Assembly (NCBI RefSeq): GCF_963678635.1
Contig: NC_087065.1
Coordinates: 3,040,001 to 3,104,000, forward strand
Reading direction: 5' to 3'
Source: Symsagittifera roscoffensis
Taxonomy: Eukaryota; Xenacoelomorpha; Acoela; Convolutidae
DNA length: 64,000 bases
Part shown: positions 39,201 through 45,177 of the stretch, one piece after another
Numbering within the stretch: the first letter of the stretch is position 1
Layout of the letters: the number at the start of each line of letters is the position of its first letter
Notes under the pieces: model-generated
Databases searched by the model: none
What the model saw: only the letters and a program-made list of their open reading frames with translations
What the model was told of the DNA's origin: nothing
Made by a program: the position numbers and the translations under genes

Positions 39201-42200
39201 GAATTTTCATAGCCTAAAAAAAACAAGAATATATCAGAACAAATATAGCCGTTTACTGTGCAAGTAGCACAGAATGTTCTGGAAAAAAAAACGAGTGGTG
39301 TCACGACAGGATCTGGACAAAAAAATTCAACTTGGGCATTTTCGACAGCCATACTATAAAAGACAAATTGGACAACAATTTTTGTAGAAAAATGATTTCA
39401 AAAACAAAAAATCATTTAAAAAATCAAAAAATAGTCGACAACTTTTTCAAATTTGTTTGCGGAAATCTTTTGAAGTTTTTGATTCCCAAATGGTGCAAAA
39501 ATAACTCCAAAAACGAATTATACTCGAGTAAAACTAAATTTACACGGCTTAAATAAGCTATTGTAAACCTGTTTGCTCGCTTTATTCGCTCGCATTTAGA
39601 CTGAAAATCGAAAACTTTAAAATTGTTTTCTCGATACTGAGATAGTTTTTGGAAAAGTCAGTCGAATCACGACTGAAAGAGCTCTTATATGATATATCAC
39701 TCAAATTATTCCGATAATTATTTGAGATACCTGATTTTGTGTGGAAAACGAAAAAAACCTAAAATACCCCAGAATACAAATTTCTCCATTTTCAATGGTC
39801 GTAACAATAACTTGAACACACACGTCTAATTTTTGAAAGTCGAGAGAATCTCCTTCGACTGCTTTCCAAGACAACCAAAGCATTTTCTTTAAAAAATTTA
39901 ATGCCTTTAACCACATAGTAAAAAAAATGTCATATTTTTTAAACATTTTTCAATATATTTTTTTTACAAAAATAGGTATGATCTAGCTATTCTGTAACCG
40001 TTATGATTCCTAAAGCTGAAATTACAAACTCAAATTTGTGCCGCAAGAGTCTCAATCAGAAAGAGCCACAAATTTTCAGAGAAGGCGCTATTAATTGCTT
40101 TCGTCTTGATACAAAAAATAAAAGCTTCAAAATTGTAAAAAAAAAAAAACGATTAAAAAACCTTCCAAAAAAAAAGTGGAAAAAGAAACAGAAAAATTTC
40201 TGGAACGAAGTACTTGCATATAACAGGAACATTTTGATAGGATTTCCATTTTAAGCATAAGCTACGCCGACAAAGAAGCAGTCAAACAAAGCATGGTCTT
40301 TGTCCATTTAGGTTGAGCGTCAGCTGCAAAAAGGTCTGAAAAAATCTAGTACCCGATTTTATAACACTTGTTAATCGAAAGTGCAATTGTTTATTGATTA
40401 CAATGTTAAATGGTTTTGCAGATTTGGCTTATTAGGTCCCCATTGTGGAGTTTTATAACTTTACTGCAGAGCCCATATGATGCGAAGACGTGTAGTTTGA
40501 TAACGCTGTAATAAAGCAATTGCACGGCAAACAAAAAAGTATTACCTATTATTCATAAAACTCGCCAAAAGAAAATTCGATACCTTCAAAAAAAAAAACA
40601 ATTCACTATATCCAGCTTTAAAACATCCATACTTGATTACATGTACCCCCCGGAATCAGACCATTTAATCTTCTCTTTTTACCCAACTAATCAACCATAA
40701 AGGTAAAATAAACCATGCTCAGCCAGCAGGGCGGGTATCGATCAAAAAACGATGGACTTTGTTCACTGGTCTTATAAAAATTTTCCGGTGCGTTTTTGTG
40801 AGTTCAGTTCTTCGTTTAGAAAAATTGAGCTGATACAACAGTCGTCTAAATGTACAAACTAAATATAGTGAAAAAACCCTAAAATAATCAAATAATTCAA
40901 TTTTACCTATTCAACTATTTATAATCCATAAGCATCTCTGTTCTCCTTTCTAATCGTCTGTATATAGCACATTGTTGTAGGTAGTTTTAATTACAAATGG
41001 GATATAGCAAAAGCATGAATGTGTTGTTTGTTCAAGTTAACCGCAGCAGGGTGTTTGGCGAAGAGTTGGGCAAATTAAACGACAGCTGTTAAGTAAGACA
41101 AAAACCGTTTAGAGGGTATTTTAAGACGCTGTTACACAATTCCTTTTCTGAGAAAAACAAATCGCTTAAAATCGAACAGTATGTTTAAAGTGTTAACGCT
41201 CATTTGTTGCCGTAGTGTCATGTCGTCTTAATGTCCTATCGGTTTATTTACCAAGCACCGTTCGATGGTCGGGCGGGGCTTTGGGAGGGATCAGGGACAC
41301 AATGATATCCGGCATCAGAGGAAATGCCAAGTTGACTGCAAGCGAGCCAGCCCAACTTCTCCATTTTCAGTTGATTCTACCTGCAATGTTTGAATTGGGC
41401 CTTCCAATTTTTCCAACAAACGGAAGTATTTCTAACTGATATGTTGAAATTTGCATCTACGTCAGTCAAAAACTAGTTCACATCAAGACTCAAGGTTATG
41501 ATTAAAGCCGTCAGGATGCAATGGTAGAAAGCCATCAGGATGCAATGGTCAGAGATAATGGACAGAAATGTAAATGATTATTTTAAAAGGAAAATTATTG
41601 GCTACTTGGAGGAAATTTTAAGAAGGATACGCAAGCTATTTTTTTCAAACTGAGAAACCAGATTGAAATTGAAAAGCAAGCCTGCAGGTTTCTATACACG
41701 TAAAATTTCTCCAAAAAACAGTGAGAACATGTAATAAAACTTATTACAAAAGTAACACAGCCAACAGTCACAGGAAAAGTATCAATGAGCTCAAGGAAAT
41801 TTAAATAAATGACTTAAATTTTCAAAAAAAATATCAAATTTCGAGTCTCCTGGAAACAACTTCATCGCCTTAAAGCTCTTTGAATTTCATGACTCTTTTA
41901 CAAATAAAATTTATTAATATAACTAACCCAATTTGAGAAAACCGAATCAATTTCTTTATTGCGTTGCAAAAATCTTTTTTTTCCGGCACTTTTCCTGAAA
42001 GAAAACCAACAAAACACGACCTCAATAACTTTCTCCTCACTTGAATTATTGACACTTGATAATAGCAACGTATAATAGTGGACAAATTGGAGCAGGTGAA
42101 TCAGTAGTTGGGTACCTTGTCGGAGAAGATGTTGTTTCTGTCGTTGATGGATATGATGGGGATCTGGTAGAAGGAGAGAGTGTAGGAGATGGCCACTGGG

Positions 42201-45111
42201 GTCATCAGTTCACTATTCTCATTCCGCAACACCAACGCCCCTATGCCCTGCTGCACGAACCTAACACAAACACACACGAAACCATTTAAGCGAACAAAAT
42301 CCAATTAATATACATTAGGAGAAGTTAAAAATAAGAGTTCGTAAATTAACAAATTACAAAATGACTATCATGTTTACTAAAACTTAAAAATCAGAAGAAA
42401 CCTGCATGCTTGTCAAGCCGACAAAAAATACGCAGAGAAACAAAAGTGCGACCATTCAAACCTTACCAGTAAAAAATTTCATTCCATACATATAAAAGAA
42501 AGGTCCGCTCCTGATTTGAACTCCAGAACTTAGAATCCAATAACATGCTATTTACAACTAGCCAAGCTAGAAAGACCTAGAATTTCTTGAGGTTCCTTAA
42601 CAAATCAAGTTCAATATCTTAGATTTATAACAACGTTGTTTACGGGAAAAAGTTTATTACCGATCACAACTCACTTGTTTCGCAAGTGAAATCAATGGAA
42701 TCTATAAAATCGGCTATATCTTTGAAATCAAGATCCCAACACACAGTTTAGACATAAGATAACAACTCTGCAAAAGTTGAAAACTTTTAGAGAAAAAAGC
42801 TGACTTTTTAAAACATGTAGAAGCAGACCAATCAAATATCTCCTGCCATGAACTACAGAGAAAAGAAGTTTCAATTCGCAAACACAAGCAACACAGTGCT
42901 TCAACACTGGAAGAAAAAAAATTGAAAACAAATATTAATAGCTGATTACAAAAGTCAACAACGCCATTCGAACCACTAACCTCTGTATTAGGAAGCCCAT
43001 TTTTTCTGAATGAGTCATTTATCCTAGCTGCCTTATATAGTTAAACGCTCATCTTATAATTAAGCCAGACGCTACAGAAAAGCAGAAAAAACACATGCAA
43101 GCGTTTGTGTAATTCTTAACACAAAACTGAAAAACTTCAAGAATTGATTTATACCAACGCAAAAACGTTGTTCAAAAGCAGCAACCCAGGTGTAGTACTA
43201 AACCATGATGACCATGAGTACTACACGAGTGCAATAAAACCACAGTTTGTTACATCAGATCAATTTTTCGAAAATTATTATAAATTTTATCACAATTTTT
43301 ACAACTTTTTTCAATTCATCGATGCCATACAAAATAAATCAGTTGATGTGAAAGCGATGTTCATACTTTTCGGAAACACTCAGGTCAACGATAATATCGA
43401 GAACAAAACTGCAAATAATTAAGAAACTAAAAAATCGACTTTTCATCACTTTATGGAAGTTTTCTTAGTCTCGCCTAACCCCTAAAAAGAAAAAAATCAT
43501 TTATCTATTACCGCGGAAAATTACGTATAGTACCTATGTGCTGCAACAATAAGACCGAAAACCAGAACGCTTTTACCGCAGAAAACCAGAATTTTTTAGT
43601 TCTACCCTGTCATACCTGAGATTTTGGGTTCAACTTTCATACCTGTTCATTTTCTTATGCGACTACGCCCAAAATTTTTTGACTTCAAGCTATTGTATTT
43701 CGTCCACACAACGCGACAAACTTCATTATAACTTTTTCCAGAAACAGAAATTCAAAAATAATAATACAATCACCATATACCTCTCTGAATTTCGGTAAAT
43801 GATCGACACTTCTCAATCTAACAAACGTTTTTGAGACCAAATCAAAAAATATTTATTTGATTCGAAAACAATTCCAATGACTGACTGAATTTACCAACAA
43901 GTTCATTTTTTCATTGCAGAGTGGAACTTAACCTCCGCCAGCACAAACATAGCATGGCGAGCTAGCCGACAGAAAAAAGCCGAAGTCAAAATGAAATAAA
44001 CAAAAATAATGGGTGAACCTAGAAACTGCATCGTCCAAAAAGTTCATATCTCGATTTGTCTCAAAAGAAACTCATTTTCGAAGCAAGAAGCCGAGTAGGC
44101 AAATTGTCGACATCAATTAGGCGAACACTAGACAAAATTTATAAAGCGCTTACTGAGCAGACAATATTAGGGTAGACGACCGTTGCGCCCAAAAAATGTG
44201 ATGTCAAAAAACCCGTAGCATAAAAAAATCGAAACTCGAGGTTTGTAAATCCCTCCTAGAAGAAAATATACTTTTGCTCATTAAAAGACGCACTCTAAGA
44301 CTACTAAGCCGATATAACATAGGCTGAAACTCTTTGAGCCGAATAAAATTTGAAATGAAAAATACTTACAAAAACAACAATGGAGTTCGTTATTGCACAA
44401 CCAAGATGCAAAAAAAAATCGAAAAAACTTTGTGAAAAGAAGCCTCCAGGAAATAAGTCCTGTGAGAGCCTATAGAAGATCAGTCCCGTGAACAAAGTCA
44501 TTCACGGGAAACAAGTATTGTACTCGATTGCAATACATTTGTTCTCAAAAACTTCAACATTGAAACTCCCGACAATTGATTCAAACTGAGAAACAAAACA
44601 ACAGCGACATAAAAATAGTCAAAACCAAATTGTATTTTCAAAAACCTTCAAAATTGATGAAGAAAATCATTAATTCTCACCGTTCACAAATTTTCAGCAC
44701 CGCTTCTATCGGGTTGGCAGATTTTGTCGGTAGATCAGGCTGGTCAAAGATGGGTCGTAACTTCACAGTGGGTCTGGAAGCCACCGGAGCTTCGTTGTTG
44801 AGCTCCCTGAAGAAAGGAATCAGAAAGTTTTGAATGATATTTCTGTCCGATACTACGACGCCCACTGTTAAATTGAAGACCGTGGATTTGGCAAGAGTCC
44901 TCATCCTCGCGAGTTCTGGAAAGGCAGTCGTCGCGGACGGGGGTTGGTTGCGGTCCAGCGAATCGCTCTGTGAGTTTCCAAATCCAGAAGACACCTCGGA
45001 GTTGAATTGCGCATGGATCAACACAGGTTGTAACAAAAAAGTGCTCAAAAACACCAGCATTAAAAGAAATAATTTACAGAAATAAATCGAATTATAACGT
45101 TTCGGCAGCAT
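89..45111 (-). CDS. Grin1: NMDA-type ionotropic glutamate receptor subunit 1 (GluN1), 15 exons, 3' end outside window
   Basis: GluN1 is the obligatory glycine-binding subunit of NMDA receptors, ligand-gated Ca2+-permeable cation channels of the synaptic plasma membrane. Coding exons (minus strand, 5' to 3'): 45111-44681, 42260-42116, 37496-37296, 36855-36642, 31643-31455, 30387-30261, 27980-27734, 19954-19804, 19084-18966, 14969-14733, 13554-13417, 13113-12862, 12454-12297, 6830-6559, 234-89. Every intron is GT-AG and the phases join cleanly for 3027 nt (1009 codons), which is strong evidence for an intact gene. Seen: signal peptide, amino-terminal domain, S1 with DGTC and WCCYGYC cysteines, M1, pore loop [12 protein letters not shown] with Asn762, M3 [10 protein letters not shown]2 with IWDSAV, M4. 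It is longer than the usual ~860 residues to M4, mainly from the N-terminus and loops in exons 6 and 10. The final exon has a GT donor after VVK, so at least one C-tail exon lies left of the window. Residue numbers assume the start at 45111. Confidence 0.93.
585..1200 (+). repeat. Short copy of the 170-bp-unit tandem-repeat element (about 3 units)
   Basis: It starts with GCGTGTAACGCACCTCCGGT (small hairpin GCACC/GGTGC), followed by three degenerate units. Each unit has a CATATCTCG-like phrase and the phrase ACAGC(A/C)CCCAA(T/C)TACAGGG. It ends with a conserved right flank containing GATATAGCTTGAACGTG and CATGGCGAGATAGTGAA. The same left and right flanks bracket about 11 units at 52712-54810. 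Confidence 0.85.
762..2970 (+). repeat. Repeat A, copy 1 (2.2 kb)
   Basis: Near-identical to 4307-6511 over its whole length, apart from scattered substitutions and small indels. It contains part of the 170-bp-unit element, copies of the TATA-repeat family (about 1420-1960) and AT-rich filler. No intact gene. Confidence 0.92.
2971..4306 (+). repeat. Repeat B, copy 1 (1.3 kb)
   Basis: Close match to 8655-9950, lying between the two A copies. It includes a full member of the TATA-repeat family (about 3175-3650). A short frame at 2959-3204, repeated at 8663-8884, is shared only because the DNA is duplicated. Confidence 0.9.
4307..6511 (+). repeat. Repeat A, copy 2 (2.2 kb)
   Basis: Second copy of 762-2970. 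It ends at AAAAACATG, 48 bp before the exon 14 edge at 6559. Divergence from copy 1 is low by eye, suggesting a recent duplication. Confidence 0.92.
6559..6830 (-). CDS. Grin1: GluN1 exon 14: S2 second part
   Basis: Acceptor TTTCAG|TGACCT and donor ATGGCAG|GTCAGT. Encodes [20 protein letters not shown], where Asp878 equals the glycine-amine-binding D732, then [20 protein letters not shown] and the run up to ENMAG before M4. Phase 2 to 1. The 2.2-kb repeat A2 ends only 48 bp from its donor side. Confidence 0.97.
7024..7409. repeat. Perfect 386-bp palindrome (192-bp arms, 2-bp spacer)
   Basis: The left arm 7024-7215 is the exact reverse complement of 7218-7409, as far as I can check by eye, with the centre at AGCTACCTA-TT-TAGGTAGCT. 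There are no flanking direct repeats that I can identify. It could be a fold-back element, a recent inverted duplication, or an assembly/library fold-back artefact. Confidence 0.93.
8655..9950 (+). repeat. Repeat B, copy 2
   Basis: Matches 2971-4306. It lies on the other side of exon 14 from copy 1, in intron 13. It includes a TATA-repeat copy with TATATAAGAG at 9248. Confidence 0.9.
10180..10800 (+). repeat. SINE-like element with tRNA-like segment and B-related tail
   Basis: On the minus strand 10420-10345 reads like a degenerate tRNA: A-box-like TGGCTGAGGGTTAGTGCG and B-box-like AGATTCGAATCC. To its left is the hairpin AGCTGCGCTTCGCAAACACT (10251), and to its right a segment related to repeat B. 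Not a functional tRNA gene. Confidence 0.6.
11480..11840 (+). repeat. TATA-repeat family copy
   Basis: Shares with the copies in repeats A and B an ordered series of phrases: AACACACAGTTGG..., AGCTCTTTGAATTTC, TTTTGCTGTTCGATAGCGGA, TTTGCCTTCCTTTTAAC and CCTATATAAGAG (11802-11813). Confidence 0.75.
12297..12454 (-). CDS. Grin1: GluN1 exon 13: S2 first part
   Basis: Acceptor GTGTAG|ATGCGG and donor AAGGG|GTCAGT. Encodes [20 protein letters not shown] and EMSNMYRFM, the start of S2. By manual alignment the GluN1 residue Ser688, which contacts glycine, is Ala834 here (VKDSAV against VKQSSV). Leaves in phase 2. Confidence 0.96.
12455..12861 (-). other. Grin1 intron 12 (407 bp)
   Basis: AT-rich. 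I see no repeat or other feature beyond the splice sites. Confidence 0.7.
12862..13113 (-). CDS. Grin1: GluN1 exon 12: pore loop and M3 gate
   Basis: Acceptor GGTGTAG|GTGAAC and donor GCCAGG|GTGGGT. Contains the re-entrant pore loop [19 protein letters not shown] with Asn762 at the selectivity/Mg2+ site, then M3 with [16 protein letters not shown], the NMDA-receptor gate. The pore sequence is essentially the GluN1 consensus, so a normal Ca2+-permeable pore is expected. 84 codons, phase 0 to 0. Confidence 0.98.
13114..13416 (-). other. Grin1 intron 11 (303 bp)
   Basis: Short intron with a simple ACCACA/CATGTTATAC-rich stretch near 13115-13190. Nothing else seen. Confidence 0.7.
13417..13554 (-). 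CDS. Grin1: GluN1 exon 11: pre-M1 and M1
   Basis: Acceptor GTGTAG|AAACAG and donor TTCAAG|GTCACA. Encodes [14 protein letters not shown], then the hydrophobic M1 helix [20 protein letters not shown] and SPFGRFK, which is diagnostic for GluN1. 46 codons, phase 0 to 0. Confidence 0.97.
13555..14732 (-). other. Grin1 intron 10 (1.2 kb)
   Basis: Holds a partial TATA-repeat copy at about 13585-13730 (TATATAAG at 13689). The remainder, 13730-14732, is AT-rich with nothing recognisable. Confidence 0.65.
14733..14969 (-). CDS. Grin1: GluN1 exon 10: S1 with glycine-binding residues
   Basis: Acceptor TTTCAG|AAGGCG and donor AAGAAG|GTTAGT. After a lineage-specific Pro/Gly-rich loop of about 25 residues it encodes [20 protein letters not shown] followed by TIDNERAQ. 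Thr661 and Arg666 correspond to the GluN1 glycine contacts T518 and R523. The preceding Pro516 is Ala659 here. It ends [12 protein letters not shown] just before M1. 79 codons, phase 0 to 0. Confidence 0.96.
15410..15797 (+). mobile_element. hAT-like MITE with C-tracts
   Basis: It begins CAGGGGCGGATTTCGG and ends as the inverse of CAGGGGCAGATCTAGGATTT, giving terminal inverted repeats of about 15-20 bp typical of hAT-type elements. The flanking 8-mers GTTTCATA and GTTTTCTA resemble a decayed 8-bp target duplication. There is no transposase. Two long C runs (about 15436-15447 and 15714-15735) lie inside. Confidence 0.7.
17290..17830 (+). repeat. TATA-repeat family, two adjoining copies
   Basis: Contains TTGCTGTCCGATAGCGGAAA, AAATTTGAGCGTGAACAAA, TATATAAGAG at 17671 and TATATACGAG at 17796, followed by CTTCATTGCGTTCATTAA. 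The second copy is a 3' fragment. Confidence 0.75.
18133..18230 (+). mobile_element. hAT-like MITE, truncated copy in duplicated flank
   Basis: Starts CAGGGGCGGATTTCGGGA. The 120 bp to its left (18010-18132) match the left flank of the 15410 copy, so flank and insertion were duplicated together. The right half is missing, joined to unrelated sequence near 18230. Confidence 0.7.
18966..19084 (-). CDS. Grin1: GluN1 exon 9: S1 core
   Basis: Acceptor ATTCTAG|CTGAAC and donor GCATCT|GTAAGT. Encodes [20 protein letters not shown] and [12 protein letters not shown], near-identical to the GluN1 stretch CCYGFCIDLLIKLA / [11 protein letters not shown]. Phase 1 to 0. Confidence 0.96.
19085..19803 (-). 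other. Grin1 intron 8 (719 bp) with a minus-strand MITE fragment
   Basis: From about 19380 to 19600 it matches the hAT-like MITE in reverse orientation (GGCGCGCGC, TTGGTCAGGGGGTCGAATCC, poly-G 19536-19551). Outside that it is AT-rich with nothing recognisable. Confidence 0.65.
19804..19954 (-). CDS. Grin1: GluN1 exon 8: S1, first disulfide cysteines
   Basis: Acceptor GTTCAG|ATAGTG; encodes [20 protein letters not shown] followed by Cys. EPFV and DGTC are GluN1 landmarks: the Phe packs near the glycine site and the Cys forms a disulfide with later cysteines. A second Cys (VPC) follows. Donor CAAA|GTTAGT; reading on gives an immediate stop. Phase 0 to 1. Confidence 0.9.
21105..21384 (+). repeat. 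Candidate 5' LTR of a Gypsy-like element
   Basis: A 280-bp segment starting TGTGGTGCG and ending TTTCACA, directly followed by TGGCGCAGCCAGCAG, which looks like a tRNA primer-binding site. It contains a perfect CRE palindrome TGACGTCA (21134-21141) and AT-rich TATA-like sequence (21305-21330). There is no second LTR in the window, so the boundaries rest only on TG...CA and the adjacent primer-site pattern. Confidence 0.5.
21384..21806 (+). pseudogene. Gag-like N-terminus of LTR retrotransposon, cut by assembly gap
   Basis: Open frame of 141 codons from ATG 21384 ([12 protein letters not shown]) into the N gap, without stops. It contains [20 protein letters not shown], a charged middle ([20 protein letters not shown]) and [14 protein letters not shown] just before the gap. 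These phrases resemble Gypsy-type gag capsid N-termini, an impression from residue pattern and position after an LTR/primer site rather than a database match. Gag would form the particle that packages element RNA. Its GC content is higher than that of the flanking intron, as expected of a recent insertion. The ATG overlaps the LTR/primer-site boundary. The element's pol and 3' LTR are not visible, so either it was truncated or the rest lies in the gap. Confidence 0.6.
21807..22006. other. Assembly gap (200 N)
   Basis: Exactly 200 N, a common placeholder size, so the true length is unknown. It interrupts the gag-like frame. Confidence 0.99.
22440..22494 (+). repeat. C-tract repeat, left copy of an inverted pair
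   Basis: GGGATCAACCATACAA followed by a run of about 16 C, an A run, then CGACTTACGG. Its reverse complement recurs at 27608-27652. Confidence 0.75.
22722..22868 (+). pseudogene. LINE ORF1 start, duplicated copy 1
   Basis: ATG frame of 48 codons, [20 protein letters not shown]..., running to RYKDQTPF and then a stop created where LINE sequence gives way to the AACAAACTTTCGATAACC repeat. The same structure recurs exactly 259 bp on (22981-23127). The third copy at 23299 continues into ORF1 proper but lacks the MMENQMQ start. Confidence 0.7.
22955..23290 (+). repeat. LINE 5' segment copy 2 plus AACAAACTTTCG repeat
   Basis: 22955-23127 repeats 22696-22868. 23128-23290 is a dispersed repeat also found at 30628-30808, including AACCCAGCATATAAAAACAC and AACCGAGAAGCTCTTTAAAT. 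The LINE then resumes inside its ORF1 at 23299. Confidence 0.8.
23274..24161 (+). pseudogene. LINE ORF1 protein, three in-frame TAA stops
   Basis: One reading frame broken by TAA at 23625, 23649 and 23715. The N-terminal part ([20 protein letters not shown]) is acidic, followed by a likely coiled coil ([20 protein letters not shown]). The C-terminal part starts [16 protein letters not shown] and contains [20 protein letters not shown] and [13 protein letters not shown], the layout of RRM-type LINE ORF1 nucleic-acid-binding proteins. The first eight codons (from 23274) come from flanking repeat sequence, not the LINE. Confidence 0.8.
24190..24770 (+). pseudogene. LINE AP-type endonuclease domain, frameshifted
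   Basis: Fragments in different frames carry the endonuclease signature in order: [46 protein letters not shown] and FADHYPVII. Several frameshifts and stops separate them, so the nicking enzyme is inactive in this copy. Confidence 0.8.
24740..27013 (+). pseudogene. LINE reverse transcriptase, single in-frame TAA
   Basis: About 750 codons in one frame with only one stop, TAA at 26036-26038. Motifs in order: [55 protein letters not shown], then after the stop [20 protein letters not shown] and the catalytic FADDT (near 26155), and a C-terminal region ending at 27013. The RT copies LINE RNA at the nicked target site. The family is CR1/L2/Jockey-like by motif spacing; subfamily not assigned. 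Confidence 0.9.
27608..27652 (-). repeat. C-tract repeat, right copy of an inverted pair
   Basis: CGGTAAGTCA, about 15 G, then TGGTACGGTTGATCCC: reverse complement of the 22440 copy with a few changes. Just outside it lies a short direct repeat of the phrase TGCACACCCTGAA (27660-27693). Confidence 0.75.
27734..27980 (-). CDS. Grin1: GluN1 exon 7: linker into ligand-binding S1
   Basis: Acceptor TTTATAG|TGAATTG and donor CTCAAG|GTTGAT. The product includes [19 protein letters not shown] and [21 protein letters not shown]. The last part matches the GluN1 stretch IIWPGGETEKPRG that leads into S1. 247 bp, leaves in phase 0. Confidence 0.94.
27981..30260 (-). other. Grin1 intron 6 (2.3 kb)
   Basis: 28281-28940 is a degenerate SINE/B-related segment beginning at the hairpin GCGGTGAAGCGGAGCTTCAC. 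29070-29150 has the ACGGGA...CTCGCAAGG hairpin phrase and 29455-29490 another GAAGCGGAG hairpin. The remaining sequence is AT-rich with nothing recognisable. Confidence 0.65.
30261..30387 (-). CDS. Grin1: GluN1 exon 6: Pro/Gly-rich variable segment
   Basis: Acceptor AACCAG|GTACAC and donor CTCGG|GTAAGTT. It encodes [18 protein letters not shown], then a Pro-rich stretch and a [16 protein letters not shown] end. The residue match to known GluN1 is weak here. It is accepted because both splice sites are good and it alone bridges the phase-1 end of exon 5 to the phase-2 start of exon 7. Confidence 0.85.
30388..31454 (-). other. Grin1 intron 5 (1.1 kb)
   Basis: Contains the dispersed repeat at 30628-30808 that also sits inside the LINE 5' region. 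Otherwise unremarkable AT-rich sequence. Confidence 0.7.
30628..30808 (+). repeat. Dispersed AACAAACTTTCG repeat
   Basis: Matches 23128-23290 almost base for base, from AACAAACTTTCGATAACC to GAGAAGCTCTTTAAAT, with one TG-to-TA type change and length changes in an A run. No LINE sequence follows here, so the repeat exists independently of the LINE. Confidence 0.88.
31455..31643 (-). CDS. Grin1: GluN1 exon 5: end of amino-terminal domain
   Basis: Acceptor TTTCAG|GTGCC and donor TTCACCA|GTAAGATG. The join from exon 4 reads [20 protein letters not shown], aligning with the GluN1 stretch that includes ESAHISDAV. The remainder, rich in K/Q/T, is the variable region before the ligand domain. Phase 1 to 1. 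Confidence 0.9.
34160..34230 (-). repeat. tRNA-derived SINE head
   Basis: Minus strand shows GGAGGGAACGTATGCG (A-box-like) and GTGGGTTCGAATCTGAC (B-box, near consensus). Closely related heads lie at 38160-38235 and 55150-55235. Confidence 0.65.
35766..35940 (+). mobile_element. hAT-like MITE, truncated
   Basis: Shares GCGGATTTCGG, a G-run, CAGGGATTCGACCCCCTG, ATTTTGAGATATCCAT and GGGAGCGCGCGCCAAAAAA with the 15410 element. Its right part is missing. Confidence 0.7.
36642..36855 (-). CDS. Grin1: GluN1 exon 4: amino-terminal domain, second lobe
   Basis: Acceptor TTGCAG|CCAGGA; the join to exon 3 rebuilds FEPG, conserved in GluN1. It encodes [15 protein letters not shown] and [14 protein letters not shown], the GluN1-type second lobe of the amino-terminal domain. 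Donor CCCCAG|GTATCAG; reading on past it gives an unrelated tail and a stop. 214 bp, leaves in phase 1. Confidence 0.92.
36856..37295 (-). other. Grin1 intron 3 (440 bp)
   Basis: Contains an imperfect tandem duplication of about 38 bp (AACTACTTTCAAA...GCTTTCATTAAAAA, 36940-37015). Nothing else seen. Confidence 0.7.
37296..37496 (-). CDS. Grin1: GluN1 exon 3: amino-terminal domain
   Basis: Acceptor TTCCAG|TCGATC and donor TTCGAG|GTAAAC. The product contains [23 protein letters not shown] followed by a strand with NDVDGR, equivalent to the GluN1 motifs RTVPPYSHQ and SSDTDGR. 67 codons, phase 0 to 0. Confidence 0.94.
37497..42115 (-). other. Grin1 intron 2 (4.6 kb)
   Basis: Contains hairpin/SINE segments (37575-37620, 38160-38370, 38820-38890, 40340-40385), a GC-richer island (41215-41440) and a TATA-repeat copy (about 41750-42000). 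38900-40330 and 40400-41200 are AT-rich with nothing recognisable. Confidence 0.65.
38160..38370 (-). repeat. tRNA-derived SINE-like copy
   Basis: Minus strand: hairpin CCTTGCAATGAGCAAGG (about 38350-38366), CAGTACCCG phrase mirror, then a tRNA-like body with GGTCTGGAGTTAGCGAAT and a B-box CTGGGTTCGAATCTGAC. The order recurs at 42505-42690, 47130-47330 and 55150-55360. Confidence 0.65.
42116..42260 (-). CDS. Grin1: GluN1 exon 2: amino-terminal domain
   Basis: Acceptor GTGTTAG|GTTCG and donor GACAAG|GTACCC. It encodes [16 protein letters not shown] and then [19 protein letters not shown], matching the conserved amino-terminal-domain segment in which GluN1 has TPVSVSYTAGFYRIPVI. 145 bp, enters in phase 2 and leaves in phase 0. 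Confidence 0.93.
42261..44680 (-). other. Grin1 intron 1 (2.4 kb)
   Basis: Contains a SINE-like copy (42505-42690) and a degenerate one (42960-43030), plus ACGGGAAACAAG hairpin phrases near 44500. A plus-strand frame at 43144-43422 is AT-rich and unsupported. Otherwise nothing recognisable. Confidence 0.65.
44681..45111 (-). CDS. Grin1: GluN1 exon 1: signal peptide and start of amino-terminal domain
   Basis: The chosen ATG (45111) gives a classic signal peptide: MLPKRY, then a hydrophobic run of about 20 residues ([13 protein letters not shown] region), then a likely cleavage near IHAQF. In-frame ATGs upstream at 45177 and 45147 would add 22 or 12 residues that do not improve the signal, so 45111 is preferred. 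The rest is a variable linker followed by [16 protein letters not shown], the first strand of the clamshell amino-terminal domain. The donor is ACG|GTGAGA at 44680 and the exon ends in phase 2. A 5' untranslated exon farther right cannot be excluded. Confidence 0.82.
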
Positions 45112-45177
45112 CGCTCGCGACTGTATTGCACTTGAAAGTATTGCCATTGCTATGGCGATTAATTTTTGTACAAACAA

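Noticed and set aside
41215-41440. Alternative Grin1 exon in intron 2
   Set aside because: Exons 2 and 3 already join in phase 0 with conserved residues on both sides; an 84-bp cassette with plausible splice sites reads into a stop in the needed frame.
43144-43422. A 92-codon plus-strand frame rich in Phe, Tyr and Asn
   Set aside because: Composition expected of AT-rich non-coding DNA; antisense to Grin1 intron 1; no recognisable domain.
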